A stretch of DNA of 64,000 bases. Origin: Hirundichthys speculiger (lineage: Eukaryota; Chordata; Actinopteri; Beloniformes; Exocoetidae). The stretch spans positions 2,294,001-2,358,000 of the forward strand of contig JAGFBZ010002379.1 in assembly GCA_018398805.1 (NCBI GenBank). The letters are read 5' to 3'. This document shows positions 1-13,325 of this stretch, piece by piece. Each line of letters starts with the position of its first letter. Position 1 is the first letter of the stretch. The notes beneath the pieces are model-generated. The model was given only the letters and a program-made list of their open reading frames with translations. It was not told where the DNA came from and searched no databases. A program made the position numbers and the translations under genes.

Positions 1-1428
1 TTTAGCTTTTAAGAATGATTGATCACTGATGAAGAAGCGATGGAGTTGCTCTGTCAGAGGTATTGCTTGTATTGCTTGTATTACCTGAAATAGCCGATGC
101 TGATTTGAACTCATAGACAGTAGCGAACCACTTGTGTGACTTTAAAGACTCCCTCTTCAACAGAGAGCATCTTCATCAGTGAACAATAAAGACTGTCTTA
201 AATATTATGTTTTTTTCTTTTTCGTTAAGTGGCCAGCTCTCTTTTACTATACCTGCAACATAAGGCTGTGATTACTCATTATTTTACTCTTGACAAACCT
301 CTTTTGCAATTTACTTCTGTCCAACGGGGACACGTGATAAAATACAAACAATGCTAACGACCGCAGCCAGCATCCGTCATTCTGTAATTGAGAAAGAGAT
401 AAAGGAGATGCTGCAAAGTAAAACGGAGATAATTGTTTAGCAGGCAGCCTCACAGGCAACAGGCAAGCATAAGTGGATAAAATAAGACCCCCTTCCTTCA
501 ATTATGCAAAGCAGTTTTCTATCCACCTTAAAGTGCATTCTGGGTGCTCATTAGGTCAGCATTTGTGATTGGCCAGAGACATAACCTATTGTTGAATTGG
601 CTTCCATTCAGCAGTTGGAGTATGTGCTGTGCTATTATATGTAATGGGATCATGTTGGTATGTAGCTGACAGATGCTTCTGTATAATTCCATTTAGTTTA
701 TCCACAACAACAGATTATGGTGCTCAATCCATATCTTTAATGTAGACTTTGTGACCCATTACCTAATATGGTGTTATGTACGGATATGATTTATGAGCTG
801 CAGTTGCTTAATTACCCTGCACTGGTTTGCTGCAACTGTACAATGTATGTGGGGTTGCAATGATGAGATTAGCTAAAATCAAAATGATACATGGATAAAG
901 CATGTCGGTACTCATAAACTGATCAGAATTTTTTTTTTTTTGTGCTGATAATAGTAAATGTCATTGAGCAAAGGCACACCAAACAAATGTGCAGAAGCAC
1001 TGCCAGCTATGTGCACAATGTGCAAATCCATTGGCAGCTTCTCCAGATTCCTTACAGTGCAAAATAGACAAAAGACAGCCTTATGCTCCAGATAGAGGGA
1101 CACAACTAAAAAGTAGAATGAAAAACACACGTGTCATATTGTAGACACATTTCCACATACGTGTGGCCCTACATGTTATAGGTTCAGCTTTATGGTTCAC
1201 AGCTTATATCCAACTCACGGTACACGAGTAGAGACTGAAGCTCCATACATAAATGCCTTAATGCTTCAGTACATATTTGATCTGTGATGGTGCTGGACTC
1301 AGAGAGCCGTGGAAGAGATGCTGTGGTACATAATGCAGAGAAAGGGGTTTTTCCTGACATTAGTTCACTCTTAACTTGGCTTGAAGGGGACATCTGGGTC
1401 AGAGAAGTATCATCAAGCCACCGCATTT
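1..1428. other. AT-rich unique sequence, no gene seen
   Basis: Both strands carry only short open frames without recognisable protein motifs. No transposon ends or tandem arrays were seen apart from short T runs. I see nothing that supports a gene. Confidence 0.6.
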
Positions 1429-1472
1429 ATAGGTGCGTTTCCACTAACAGGGGGTTCTGGGGTAAAACTAGG
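1429..1472 (+). repeat. possible end of a DNA-transposon MITE
   Basis: The stretch starting tgcgtttccactaacagg followed by ggttctggggtaaaactagg resembles the terminus of a dispersed fish MITE that I recognise only by its general phrasing. No matching inverted end was found downstream, so if real it is a truncated copy. It could also be chance similarity. Confidence 0.25.
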
Positions 1473-3717
1473 AGGAAGTCAACAAAGAAGTCAGCAAAGT
1501 AGAAGAAATAAAAGAAGAAGAAGAAAAACAAACCAAAATGATGAGATGATCACTGGAGGTGCATTTCAATTTGCCGTTAGTATAATGCATAAAGGTAGCG
1601 CTGGATGGAATGGAAGTTTGAATGGAAGCTATGAATACCTATCCTACCCCAGGTACATGTTTCAACATCGTTGTACAAAAGGCCCAATTATGTTTGTAAT
1701 GTTTATGAGAGAACTGTTCGGTTAGCACTCAGAATTCCCACACTCTTGGTGGTCAGTGAAGTACTCACCAGACGAGCTTTCCGGTGAACAGTAAATAGTC
1801 AGGCTGGAGAGAAACGCGGTGAGACGCAGCTAATCAAGTGTGCCAACTCCAACCTGCCGGTAGACTGTTAATGTGCTCAGAAGGTGTGCGTTTGTGACTC
1901 AAGTAAGTTCTGTAACTTTGTGACTGTCTTAACCTGTATATTGAATGTTGATATGACTGTATGTTCGAAGTTAGCAGTTGAACTTTCTGATAGCTTCTCA
2001 GCTTGTTAATTAACATGACCCAAAGTATTATTTCTTTGCATGTGGTTATGCTGACACACATATGAGTATTGTGGGTTTCAGTTGTATTTCATGTATATAT
2101 ATTAGTTAAATGAGGGAATGGAGTTATATGTATCTAGCTGCTTAAGGCTGTATAGAGGCTTTATAAGATTAATGCATGTATTTGGTACATGTGGATTTTA
2201 GTTGTATTTAGTCTTTCCTTTCTCTCATTGTGCAGAAACCACACACACCCATACCCACATAAATACCTACCGGATGACTCCCTCCCATGTATGTAACCAG
2301 GGTACATGTTAATGCTGAGGATTTACTGTTCAATACACCGAGTGAAAGAGTTGCCTCTGTCTCCTCATTGCCTCCATCGTGGGATTAGCTCATACTGACT
2401 CCACCGTATACCTCCTGAATATCCTCCTGGCTTTAAAGTGGTGTCTGGCCGACACTCCAGGGTAGTGATAGTGACAAAACACGTTCCAGCGCCTTACAGT
2501 TCACCGATCAGACTTATCTCTCCAACAATCGTAGAGGTTCCTGATAGCTTGTTTTTTTTTTTTCTTTGTTTTGTTTTTTTTGCGGTACCAATGCTGGTAA
2601 TGGAGGCACCATCTGGCCCTGATAAACCACCCTGGAAGCCCCGCAAGTGGAAACACACCTTTTGTCTCACTGAACGTGCACTTCATTGTTACGCCAGGTG
2701 TTGACTCATGAACTTTCATGTGATATACTTCCCCCAACTGGTCGGAAGTGGTATTGCTACATAGACTGGTTTAAAGCCCAATGACCAAAAAGCAAACATA
2801 ACAGAACTGTTAAATATTTGAACTGTGTCTTCTCTTGCAGAAGCATAAATTAATTGTCCAGTAAGATTTAGTTGTATTGAACTCATAATCTCCAGTATAT
2901 TGAACGTTTTACAGTGAAGGTCAGGACATTAGCTACAGGGCTGTAATGTGGTTTCACAAATTAAGAATGCAGCTAATTAAGTTGTAGAACATTTGCATTT
3001 TTGCTTGAGCATGGGGGAGGATAGTTTGATTTTAGTGATTGCCCTTTTTTAATTGATTTCTTGTCCCTCTTGCACAGGTGTCGTAAATATCAACATATTC
3101 AGGAAAATAATTAACCTTCCCGCAAAATGATTTGCATATTCTAACCGTCTTCATCAATAAAGAAGTATCCCCTTCATCAAAACCTGGAAATGCACAACAA
3201 TAAAATTCAAATTTCTATTTTTAAAAAAGTGTTATGCTTCACTATGAGATTTATGGGCAACACAAACCGCAGAAAAAGGATGGATGGGTGTTCTGCTGTA
3301 AAAAATATCTTGTAAATTAAATCAAGAGAACAAATCCCTCAAGATTAAGCTCATATTTCTAACAGTCAATAATCATTTTCTGCTTTCCAACAGCTCAGCC
3401 ATATTTAACACGCACAACAGCATCTCTATTTGATCAGAGTTATCTTTTGTTTGTCGTAAACCCACACTTTCACACATGCTACATCGTAGGTGAATGGCTT
3501 AAAATTCAGTTAGTTCAGCGAGCAGAACAAAAACACTCCACTGTGATGCCATGTGTCCCAAATTAGATCTTGCAGAGTCACAGACGTTCTGAATGAAAGC
3601 AGCCACCCTCTGACATTGTGTGTTCGTGCAACATGTCAGCTCTCTCTACAATATCTCTGTAGTGCCACTCCAAGCCTGATTTATGCAGCTGCATCAGACT
3701 GACTGCATACATCCACT
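1473..3717. other. unique sequence, no gene seen
   Basis: The part around 1740-2470 has an LTR-like texture: a short CA-rich block, then ttcaatacaccgagtg followed by a C/T-rich run. No paired TG...CA ends, polypurine tract or retroviral protein could be supported. Short open frames here show no domain. Confidence 0.45.
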
Positions 3718-3734
3718 GGGGGGGGGGGGGGGGC
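3718..3734 (+). repeat. poly-G run (17 G)
   Basis: This is an uninterrupted run of seventeen G, directly followed by ccc. It is a simple homopolymer that could form a G-quadruplex. Its exact length is likely to be unreliable in the assembly. Confidence 0.95.
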
Positions 3735-6700
3735 CCTAAACCGTAAGCTGCGCTGGACCCCGATATGCACCTCTGCACCCTGATGTCCATTATACATGAG
3801 CGATTTCGCATGCAGTCGCATCACTCTATTTTCTCATGGGGAGATGTGAACCTCAAACTGTCAAGTTACAGCCACTTCTGAGGTTTATTTAAAACCTTGC
3901 CATTGTGATGTAAAGTGTAAAAATAAACAACAACTTTAACCAAATAATTTCAGTAAATGAAAGTACTTCTGCTCTAAACCTCCTCCACCTACATACAAGC
4001 CTATTCCCTCTACTTGCTGTCACAATTGGCAGGCAGTTTCGTATTTCCAACTGCTACCTCTTCTATCTTGTTTTCGAGTCAGGTGAAACGATAGTTACCT
4101 GCAATGTCTTTAAAAATGACTAATGCTCAACATTTACCAGCACCAACCCACATAACATATACTTTAGTCCCTTGCTATGTCTGAGCTGCAAAAAGGAAGT
4201 AGACAAAAGGAAGCTCAACGCTGCAAGCTACAGTGCTGCAGAAAAGAACCAGCACTGCCGTCTAGTGGTTGGTGGTGTAATTACAGAGTGATGTAAACAA
4301 CCCACAAGTATAAATACTAAGTACGGTATAGGGCCCGTCCATAGCTTATGTGTGTTTCTACTGAGCAGATGGATGGATAAATCAGTAACCTTAACCGTGT
4401 TAAAGATAACTTGCTGTCACATAGGAATCTTTTTATTGAAAAAGTTGTTCTAAAATAAGAACCGTTGGTATTTTGTCTTGACCCAGAGAACTCGTACACC
4501 AGTGCATTGGGTCTTATCGAAGCTTATAGCTCAGGGAAAAGGAAAAAGATGCATAAACTAGCATGCCCTGTGCAAAAGAAAAGATGATCAGGATTCAGGG
4601 AGCATACAAAGTCTCGTGTTTGAAGATAAATCCCTGGAATGTCAAAGCGTGGCAGGGAGGAATGTGTGTTGGAGTGTGTGTGCATCATGTTCAGACGGCC
4701 TGTAGCTGACATGACTGTTTTCTAAGCCTCTTAAGCCGACCTTCCACCGAAGCTGCATTGTGTTGACATTATCTGAGCGGGAAGCTACACAGCAACACAA
4801 TCGGCATTTGCTACATTACAATACACCACTCTCCTCATTCAGTGGAACGATATGTTTGTACAGCAACATCCCACAAATAAATGGGTTTTTATGCCTAATA
4901 AAGAGAGAACAATAAAACACTGAGGGTTGTAAAATTCTTTCAGCGATTCAGATAAACTGTCAATCTGCTCCTTAAATCTCCAGTTTTCATATATACCTTC
5001 ATTAAATGGATGTGATCACATACATTTTTGGCAGTTGAACCATTCATTTTAGTCACAGAAGCCTTGGCCTTACATTGTCTGGAAATTCACACAGGCAACC
5101 CAAATACTGCAAAAAAAAAAAAAACATGTTAACCAATTGATCGTTCTGTGTTTTCCCACGAACATTTGGCATCATTGTCAAAAAATTGCAAAGTTTGCTA
5201 GGCTTTGTTGTTGGTTCCATTCTATCCTATTGTTTCTATTTCTTCATAGCCCTGAAGCCAATAGATTTGCTGCATAGTTGGTTAGCTCTCACTGTAAGTA
5301 ATAAGCTTTCATTCCACTTTATTGTAATGTCATAACATGGACCATGTGCCTACATTCATGGACAAGCAACTGTGTAATATAGCTTACATGTGACTTTAAA
5401 CAAACTTGTCATCCACAGTGGAGGAGCGTCTCAGAAAGATGAACATTTGATCAAACATAAGATAAAACCATCATAACAGAGCACTAGGATTTGCATATTC
5501 TACACCTGTCCAAACTGACAAAACCGGCAAGATCAAATAAGGGTACAGTGGTATCGGAATGTAAATATCACATAATGAAGGGGCTTTTTTAGATGAAGGG
5601 GATGACAGAGAAAGACGTTTCTGTGCTGTGATGAAAATCTCACAGATAAACATCCTTTGTTATGGTAATTAGATGACGCGGTGGATGACAGCCATTGGCT
5701 GTGGCAGTGAAGAGGGCTCTTCACGAGCCAATGGCTTTTGTTATCAGTGGCTGGCAGCTGGTAAAACCATAAAGAAATGGAAGCCTACAAGAGGCACTAG
5801 GCCTTGAAACAGATTTTTATGTGGGACTCATTTTGTCAGCAAGAGTGAAAGAAAAGGAAGAGATGCGGTTCTCTGCAGAATGGTCACCACTAAATTTCCT
5901 GAGGAGAAATGAAAGTCATTAGTAGCACCACATTCATTGCAGGAACATCAGTTTCCGAATGTTATTTTTGGCTTCATTCTTGATGCCTCACAACTTAATG
6001 CTGCATTTAATGTGTTTCATATTACAACTCTGAGAAAAATAATGTTCCTGCCATATTTAGCATCAAGAGCAATTGGCCAATAGGAACAGCTGCTGATCCA
6101 AACAGTATAATTAAAAATTCTAACAACTGTGTTTGACATATAGATGTCCCCAGTAGTTTGCGCAAATTGTGACTAATCAAAAATAATGTTCTGTTATATG
6201 TGTTTTTTGTTTTTGTTGTTGTTGTTTTTTTTTTTTCCTACTTTTCCAAAGTGCATCTCGGTTCAGCTTTGGAGCTACGGAGTAAATTCCTCCAGGAGGC
6301 GGGGCTTTGCAGCAGTTTTTAGCCTACAGTTGATGTACATAACATACCTGTGATGCGAATGTCATCTATCAGTGTTGTCAAAGTAACACTAGGAAAGTGT
6401 GGTTATTTTATCACTCCAATCTTAAGTTGAGGGCAGTATTAAGCAGACATTTTTTTTTTTTTAATCACTTGTTTTCAAGTAAGATGACAACCCTGAAACG
6501 TTGGCTCTAACAATCAAAGAATGTTCTGTAATATGCTATTATTCATAGCTGGTACATCGGAAAGTTTTATTATCTTGATAAAAAATGGGCATCTTTTGTC
6601 CAAAAGTAATGGATGATGTGAATGTCTGGTGGTGGTTTTTAATCAGGCTGGACCCAAGTTTACAGTTTTTATAAAGCAAGTACATCATTTACTCCCATGA

Positions 6701-6807
6701 TTATCATCTGAAAGGGCTTGGGGAGAATATGCAGATGCACTTTTTTATTATAATATTTGCTTGATTTGATGTAATGATTTTGAAAAAGTAGCAAGTCAAG
6801 CACTGCT
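3735..6807. other. unique AT-rich sequence, no gene seen
   Basis: Only short, motif-free open frames occur on either strand. Near 4255 there is the phrase gccgtctagtggttgg, of a type often seen inside fish repeats, but no element boundary can be drawn. T-rich runs lie near 6220 and 6450. Confidence 0.55.
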
Positions 6808-6850
6808 CTAGACTGGTGACCAGTCCAGGATGTACCCTGCTTCTCGACAC
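6808..6850 (+). mobile_element. L2-type LINE 3' tail fragment (short, decayed)
   Basis: The words gactggtgaccagtccagg and atgtaccctgcttctcg match the conserved 3' end of fish L2-type LINEs, which reads 'actggcgacctgtccagggtgtacccc...ctcgcc'. The copy is only about 45 bp, has no ATGG tail and no visible target duplication. It is an old remnant of the family seen better preserved at 22277-22406. Confidence 0.6.
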
Positions 6851-9559
6851 AAGATAGCCAGAAGAAGCAGGTTTATTTAAGGGATAGATAAGTCAAGCAT
6901 TGGTTCTATACAATGTGATACATTATAAAATTATAAAATAACACTCAAATATTATAGGTGTTACAATGCAAATTCCTGACAGCTTTCATTTGTGCCTCTA
7001 ATTTCTGATTTCCTTTGTCCTCCACACCAAAGATGGGGCTGTTTCTGTCCAGATTCAGATTCAGAGGGATGCCAGCATCGCTGATATCTCCTGGAATCAG
7101 CTGCTGTTCCTGGCAATCGCACATCCCAAGTCTGATCAATAGGAGACAGAGGCAGCAGGCTGCCATCCAGGCTGGCCCTGATAGCTGCTATTATATGGTC
7201 TCGTTAGCCACTAAAACCACAGCCACATACTATCTCTCTGTGGTTTCTTCCTCCCTTTCCCCACTGACAGATGACTAATAGAGCCATGATTATGAGCCAC
7301 AAATTGGAGTTTGTTTATTCCCCAAGAGGGTTCAAGGGTTGGAGGGTTGTTTGTAATCAATCACTGGGGTTCACTGAAGTTTCCCCATGAATTTTAAAGC
7401 AGCTTGTTTTCCTGTAAACTTACTTGCCATCTCAGATATTGAAGCAGACAAAAAAAAAGTGGTAACTTGTTGCCATCCAACAGTTTTGTGGCAGATGTAA
7501 TCTTTAAAGAGTGGGATTATGTAAAATTCTTCGAAGTAGTTAGTGTCAAGTTAACAACTGCTCAGAACAGGACCTTCTGAAGCAACTCAAAAATGCAAAT
7601 GTGGTTCGCGCAAATGCCAAATTGTTTGTTTACCCATGGTATCACTTTTGCTTCATGCAGTTGCGTTGACCACCAACGGTCGTGTGGCTGTATTTTACGG
7701 TTAAAAAAACTGGAATTACTATGAAACTAATTCTCTGATGCATAAATGAAGCTGCCTCACTTGAGACCAGTGGGCATTTTGTGCCTTGTCTGGTCTGTGG
7801 AAATGCAGAAAATATCTTCACACAGCAGATCAATTATTTTGAATTCTGGAATCTGATGTCACAGTGCCCTTCCCGTTCCCTAGCAACATGAGCAATTTAG
7901 CTTACCTCTTATCCATGAAATGAGGTAAGATCCCCACATGAGACCATGCTTCTTTGGGGATGTCTTGATACCTTATCCAAACATCCCATATTTGGTTTCA
8001 GGCAATTACAGCAAAGAACAGTCGGCCCATATGAGGCTACAAACAGAGTTTTTTGCAGTTTGACATAAATATATGCATTTAATCGGAGGCCAGAGGCAGC
8101 TAGTATATTAGAGAAACCAAGATAGCCATGTGAAATTATTATTCTTGATGCATTCCTTGAGGACATGCATCCATTGTCGATGAACGATGTCATCATCTAT
8201 CAGCCCAACCTTATCCAACATCATTGTTCACTTCTCTCCATTTATCTGACGGCAACTGAACATGACGGCTTCATGTCTGGATGAGCACCCTGGCGCTTTC
8301 TTGTAAAAACCCATGACTAACTCATTATGGCTCACAGTAAGCTTACATCAATGAGTTTTATGTGACATTTATAAACATTTAGCACGCACAGACAATGAAA
8401 TCCTTTGGCAAAAATGTGAAGACTGACTTTTTCAACAACCAATACAAAAAAAACCCTCCTTTATTTTCTAAAAGAACAAGTTAATACTTCAGTAGGATTA
8501 CGTCTTTATCATTTCAATATTTCATTAACAATCAAGCGATCAGATATGACTGAGTCAGTTAATAATTAAAGCATATTGAAATGATCATGTTGAAGTCAGG
8601 AGTAAACCTTCAACACTAACAGACTAGCACAATTGAAGTCTTAATGCCACGCATTAACAAAGGATTCAAATAAATGAGAAACTGTCTTATTATATTTTTT
8701 ACATTTATTGTAAGCAGTATTAAGAGAAGTATTAGGAGCCCAATGTGGTGCAGTCAGTGGTGTTTTATATGATAATTCAAGAACCAAATGGTCATAAAAT
8801 ACATTTCGTTCAGCCCCACCTTAATCAAAAAGATTATTATAATCTTCTGCAATTATAGCATCAGTGACAGAAATGACACTCAATAAGTTGGATATGGTTT
8901 GATTAAGAGGAGCTGGAGTGGGGGTGGGTTGCAAAATGGCCAAGACAGACAGACTGGAGCAGTTGAGATCGAGCACTCTGCATGGGATTTACCAGTTGAA
9001 TGAAAGAAAATGATCTTTCAGGCTGAAGGTAATGTCTTGTGCACAAAAGAAAATTATAGCGCTCACACAAATTATCTTGTGCACCTCAGCTATTATGTTG
9101 TGTACAAAAGATAAAAACACTAGGCTTTAGGGGACCAAACAAGACAGTTAGCAGGAGAAAGAAAGAGAAAAATCTATAGTTACATAATATTTTTTTTTTT
9201 TTTTTGTTGAACAAAAATATGTTAGCCTCTAGGATTTTAATACTTACTTAACCATGTTCAAAGCAGATTATATGGTAGGGATTGTGCTTATGATATGTTG
9301 AAGACATGTTAAATTAGCTGGATATTGGCCTGTTGGATGCCTTGAAAGACAAAATGTGCCATCCAACTAATTTTAGCTCACCTGTAATTGGTCCATTCAG
9401 AGTATGATATGGAGGATACAATTGATCCAGACAATCAAGGTCAAGAGACTCAGGAGCTCAGCACAGAACCTTAGTGTGTCTTGAAGGACAAAACTAGTGT
9501 TTACACATGTATATTTAAGCTAAATATGGGCACTGAATGAGCACTGATATGTCAGACTC
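6851..9559. other. unique sequence, no gene seen
   Basis: No protein motifs, RNA genes or element termini were recognised. The interval is AT-rich and its open frames stay below 100 codons. A phrase near 8748 (gtggtgcagtcagtgg) faintly recalls a tRNA-SINE head, but no A/B box pair was found. Confidence 0.5.
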
Positions 9560-9697
9560 TTAAAGGTAGGGTAAGTGTTTCTGCCTTCATACACAGCCCT
9601 GGTCCAGTAAACTGGAATCACACATGGGTTATGGAGCCCAAACATTGCTCCAGCTAATCACTGACAGAGCCAGGGTTTGAGAAATGGGTGAGCACTA

Positions 9698-9728
<31 letters not shown>

Positions 9729-9804
9729 CTAGCTTTCCGTGTTTTGTTGATGTTTTCTTCAAACAGATGTGATGTAATCCAGAAAAATCTAACGCCACCT
9801 TTAA
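9560..9804. mobile_element. TTAA-flanked MITE (237 bp)
   Basis: TTAA at 9560-9563 and TTAA at 9801-9804 flank an insert whose ends are imperfect inverted repeats: 5' aggtagggtaag against aggtggcgttag read from the other end, 9 of 12 matching. The 5' phrase ttaaaggtagggtaagtg is one I know as a very common dispersed fish repeat. TTAA targets are used by piggyBac and Kolobok superfamilies; the sequence does not decide between them. The element contains a GA microsatellite and no coding sequence. Confidence 0.55.
9702..9728 (+). repeat. (GA)n microsatellite
   Basis: About thirteen GA units lie inside the TTAA-flanked MITE. Confidence 0.95.
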
Positions 9805-10107
9805 CAAAAACCTAATTAAAGGTTTGGTTTCTTTCTGTTTTTCTTATAAATACAGTATAAAACAGTTCTTAATGGATTTTGTGATGCGACTGTTGTCGTA
9901 GAAACGTACTTAATTCTTGTGATTATTTTTATGATTTAGTTTGCTTTGTTTTGTTTTGGTTTTTTAAAAGGTTTTGTCAGGTCAGAAAATGCTGCCCATT
10001 CTTACAAGATAATGTGTAATAACTATGTTGTTCACATGTGCAAAACATAGTGTTAGAAAAAAAATGCATACATTTAAGATGGCGATGTTTTCTGTATTTT
10101 CATTTGT

Positions 10108-10170
10108 AATTAATTTTATTTGTATAGTGACTTTTCATGACAAAGCCATCTCTAAGTGCTTCACACAGAA
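10108..10170 (+). repeat. dispersed fish repeat fragment ('tttatttgtatagtgac' type)
   Basis: The phrases ttttatttgtatagtgac and tctaagtgcttcaca fit a very common interspersed fish sequence that reads 'attttatttatatagc...caaagtgctttac'. Only this core is recognisable and I cannot assign the copy to a named family. A related but different core occurs at 50722-50778. Confidence 0.4.
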
Positions 10171-10967
10171 ACTAAACAACTTTACTGTTGTATCAGCCAG
10201 TTCAGTCCAAATGCTTGTTATTCAGTTATAATTCATAATGCATCCACATTTTACTTTGCTTGTCTTTTTTTTTCTTTTCTTTTTTTTTTTTTTAATCTGG
10301 CCACATTCATGTGATGTGATGCATCCAAGTGAAGTCAACAGCTTTTTTTCGTTCTGGAACAAGCGTGACTTCACTGATCCATAGTAGAAGTTTGAACAGT
10401 TGCACAATAAAGGCTCGAAAATAATAAAATGATGACACTTTCTGGGCTCGCAAATGGTTTCATGCCTCAGTATGACTTTAACAGTCTTAACATGTCTACG
10501 CTTTTGTCAAGCTGTCACTAAAGTGTTATTGCACAACTGTAAAGATGTTCAAAAATCCTTCTGAGGAACAAGGAGAGGATGGAAAATTAAGTTATATTGT
10601 GGACTGTCAGCATCAAGAACTGAGTGTGTGACTCCTGACAGACCCAGTAACCAAATAAAATAAAACCAACTATCTCTTATATAATTCTTGTATAGTTTTT
10701 GTTGTTGTTTTTGTGTTGTTTTCTGGAATACCAGAAGGGGACCCAGTGCCCCAGGATCAACTACAAGAATACAAAAGGTGGATTTTTCTACCTTGAGCCG
10801 AGTGTATGTAATATACGCTGACCATCCTAGTGTGTTGATGTGATCTTTTAATGGCTTGGCTGTGCAACCCTGAGATATAATGCCTCTCCTGTTCACCTTA
10901 GTAATAGAATTGAGGGGTCTGCTGTGGAAATACAGCAAGGAAGGAAAAACAGTGATGCACTAACTTG

Positions 10968-11123
10968 TAGGGGTGAGTATTGGCAAAGTCCTCTCAATAC
11001 GATATGTATCATGATACTTGGGCCATGATGCAATATTATAAAAAAAAAAAATCAATATTAGGAGCTAAAAAATTTATATATATCGCGATATACTGCGAAA
11101 TCTATTCTTTTTTCACACCTCTA
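10968..11123. mobile_element. hAT-type MITE with 8-bp target duplication
   Basis: The ends taggggtgagtattgg and, read from the other side, tagaggtgtgaaaaaag form short inverted repeats of the hAT type. The 8 bp on each side are ctaacttg (10960-10967) and ctaccttg (11124-11131), a 7 of 8 match as expected for an aged hAT target duplication. The inside is AT-rich with cgatatgtatcatgatac and tatcgcgata words and has no coding capacity. Confidence 0.65.
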
Positions 11124-11131
11124 CTACCTTG

Positions 11132-12935
11132 GATACAGGATGTATAGTATCTTTTATTTCAGCTGCAGAATAAATCTTTACTTTAAGTCAATATTGTCTC
11201 TCAGGTCTTTGTTTTGCTTTTGTTACGTACTAAACCCTGAAGGGTGGATAAACTGAGACAATTTGTTGCAGTGCTGTCCATCCCCTGGGACCGCAGTTCA
11301 TCCTCGGTCTCATTTCTCTTTGCCAACACTACAAAGTACATCCAGAAAATGCAGATTGGATTTAACTTAACATACGCAATTTCAAACGCACAGACTTTTT
11401 TTGATCAACCAGACTGAGGTAATGCTTTGTTTAATTTCCTCGTGGGAAAACGACTGTACAGTTTATGCAAAGGGCATTCAGGAATTTTCTCCAACAGATA
11501 CGTGAATGATTCCCGTACATCTCAACACAAAGGGGATTTAGCTCGAATTTAGTAAAATGACTTAGATTAAAGCTGAGAGTCTAATCCCTCTCCAGCCCAT
11601 GGCTGAGCCCTATTGATGGATAGTTCTCTCTTGAGAGGTAAAGGAGATCAATAGGCAAACGGCATCATTGATCCTCACTGCTTTGAAGTCATGTCTCTCC
11701 CAGCAGAGATCTCCATCTCTCAGATCCCTGCTGTCCAGTGCTGCCTCGTCTGGTTAATGGTTGTCATAAAACAGCAAGCCTGTTTGCACAAATGTGGAAG
11801 CACACGGGGACACAGAAGCCAATTTTACAGACTATATTTTCCTCTTTATATTTCATTTTATGCTTGTATCAGTCTGGATTTATTGTGCATTTGCATCTTT
11901 TTTCAATATCCACCAAGAAGGGATTGGTGAAGTAATTGAAAACACATTGTATTTCTAAAAGAACTACGATACTACAAGATCTGGCTCAGTGATGAAGACC
12001 TAGTATCCAGCATTTTCACTGCATTAACATGTCCCAGATGTGCACACGGGGCTCTTGGGAGTGTTCACCCCGTGACGTCACCACAGTGGTCCAGACAGAC
12101 ATAGGCATCCCTTGGATGAACAGACAGCCATACTATTATGTGGTTCTGTGCAGGACTTTGCTGTCTCTCTGAAAACCATTTGTAACAGAGGAGAGAATCA
12201 ATTTACCCGAAGTGTGGAAATCCAAGTTTTCCAAGTCTGAAAACTGATAGTGATTTTTCTTCCTTTTCCTTTTTGCGTGTGCGTCTTTCTCTTCCTTCAG
12301 TTTTCTCAGAAACGTTTTTTTTTTTTTTTTTAAACCTTATTCCTCCTCTGAATCCGTGTGCTGACAGAAGCAGTTATCACAGCTCCCAATAATGTGAGCC
12401 TTCCCTCTGGTGAACACAATGAAGGGCTTTGGGAAGTCTTGTCAAATCCATTTATTTTACAACAATAGGGGAAGAAACACTTAGATTTTTCATCCCCCAG
12501 TTAAATACAGTAGAATTGATCATTTCATTGATTCTGTCCAGTTTTCCAAAAAGAGAGAGAGAGAGAAAGGAAAAAAGATAATCAAAAGAGGGGAAAAAAA
12601 ATACCACCTACAGATAAGTTGTATTCTCGTTTCAAAATAATTACAGAATTTAGTGTGTCAGTTCCTTACTGTGAATAATATCTATAGAGATTTGTTGAAC
12701 AAACCTGCTTTCTGTAATGAAAAAGGACACACAAACCATTAGGAATTTGTGACCCTTAACAAATTATTTTATAAATCAGATTTTTAAAATCAAGATTACG
12801 TCAAAAAATGTTCGTTTGTGGAAATCAGTTTGTTAAAAAAAATAAATCCTTAATTCCTATCAACATAGTAAATTAATTAACAGTGAGTGTGAGCACCTCA
12901 AGAAAAACAGATGCTTTGGCAGTGCGTGTTAACAC
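11132..12935. other. unique sequence, no gene seen
   Basis: No recognisable coding or RNA gene. There is a T run near 12320 and a GA-rich patch near 12555. The open frames at 11691-11935 have no known motif and resemble chance frames. Confidence 0.5.
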
Positions 12936-13325
12936 AATGCCAAGGAGGTAAGATATCAGCATTGATCTTATAGAAGCAATTCTTGCTGTTCATCAATATG
13001 TTTTTTTAGGCAATTTAGAGACAACTTGAAATCCATAATTCTACTTTGAGAAAGCTTATTTCCAACTGGAAAACACTGAAAACATTTGTCAATCTTCGCA
13101 GAAGAGTATATCCCAGTCAGTACATGCCAAGGTTCAGTGCTCAGAGAAGAATGCTTGAGCTTTGCAGACCTCAGTTAACCTGTTACAAGTTAAGGCTCTT
13201 GGCAGCACAATTAGAAATAGGCTGTACAACTATGGCTTGTTTGGAATGATTGCCAGGAGAAAGCCTCTTCTCTCAAAAGAGAACGGGTTTGAAAAGATGT
13301 ACCCAAACTACAAGACTTCAATAAT
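12936..13325 (+). pseudogene. Tc1-like transposase, N-terminal remnant
   Basis: Reading + strand pieces in shifting frames gives fragments of a fish Tc1-like transposase: a start region around 12936 (consensus 'WQRRKDIS...REAI'), then LRKLISNWKTLKTFVNL near 13046, then the equivalent of 'YGLFGRVARRKPLLSK' near 13225-13282. These belong to the paired helix-turn-helix DNA-binding half. The catalytic DDE half, the terminal inverted repeats and TA duplication are absent, and there are small indels and stops. The subfamily differs from those at 32.2 kb and 48.6 kb. It cannot encode an active enzyme. Confidence 0.75.

Noticed and set aside
1740..2470. LTR-like texture with a possible primer-binding-like word (tggtgtctggccgaca)
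   Set aside because: No paired termini, target duplication, polypurine tract or internal proteins were visible; the resemblance is compositional.
8740..8800. Possible tRNA-derived SINE head
   Set aside because: Only one short word fits; no A and B boxes in the right spacing and no SINE tail.
10549..10938. Minus strand open frame of about 129 codons
   Set aside because: No family resemblance was seen, and it contains low-complexity QKQQQKL-type codons from a T/G-rich stretch.
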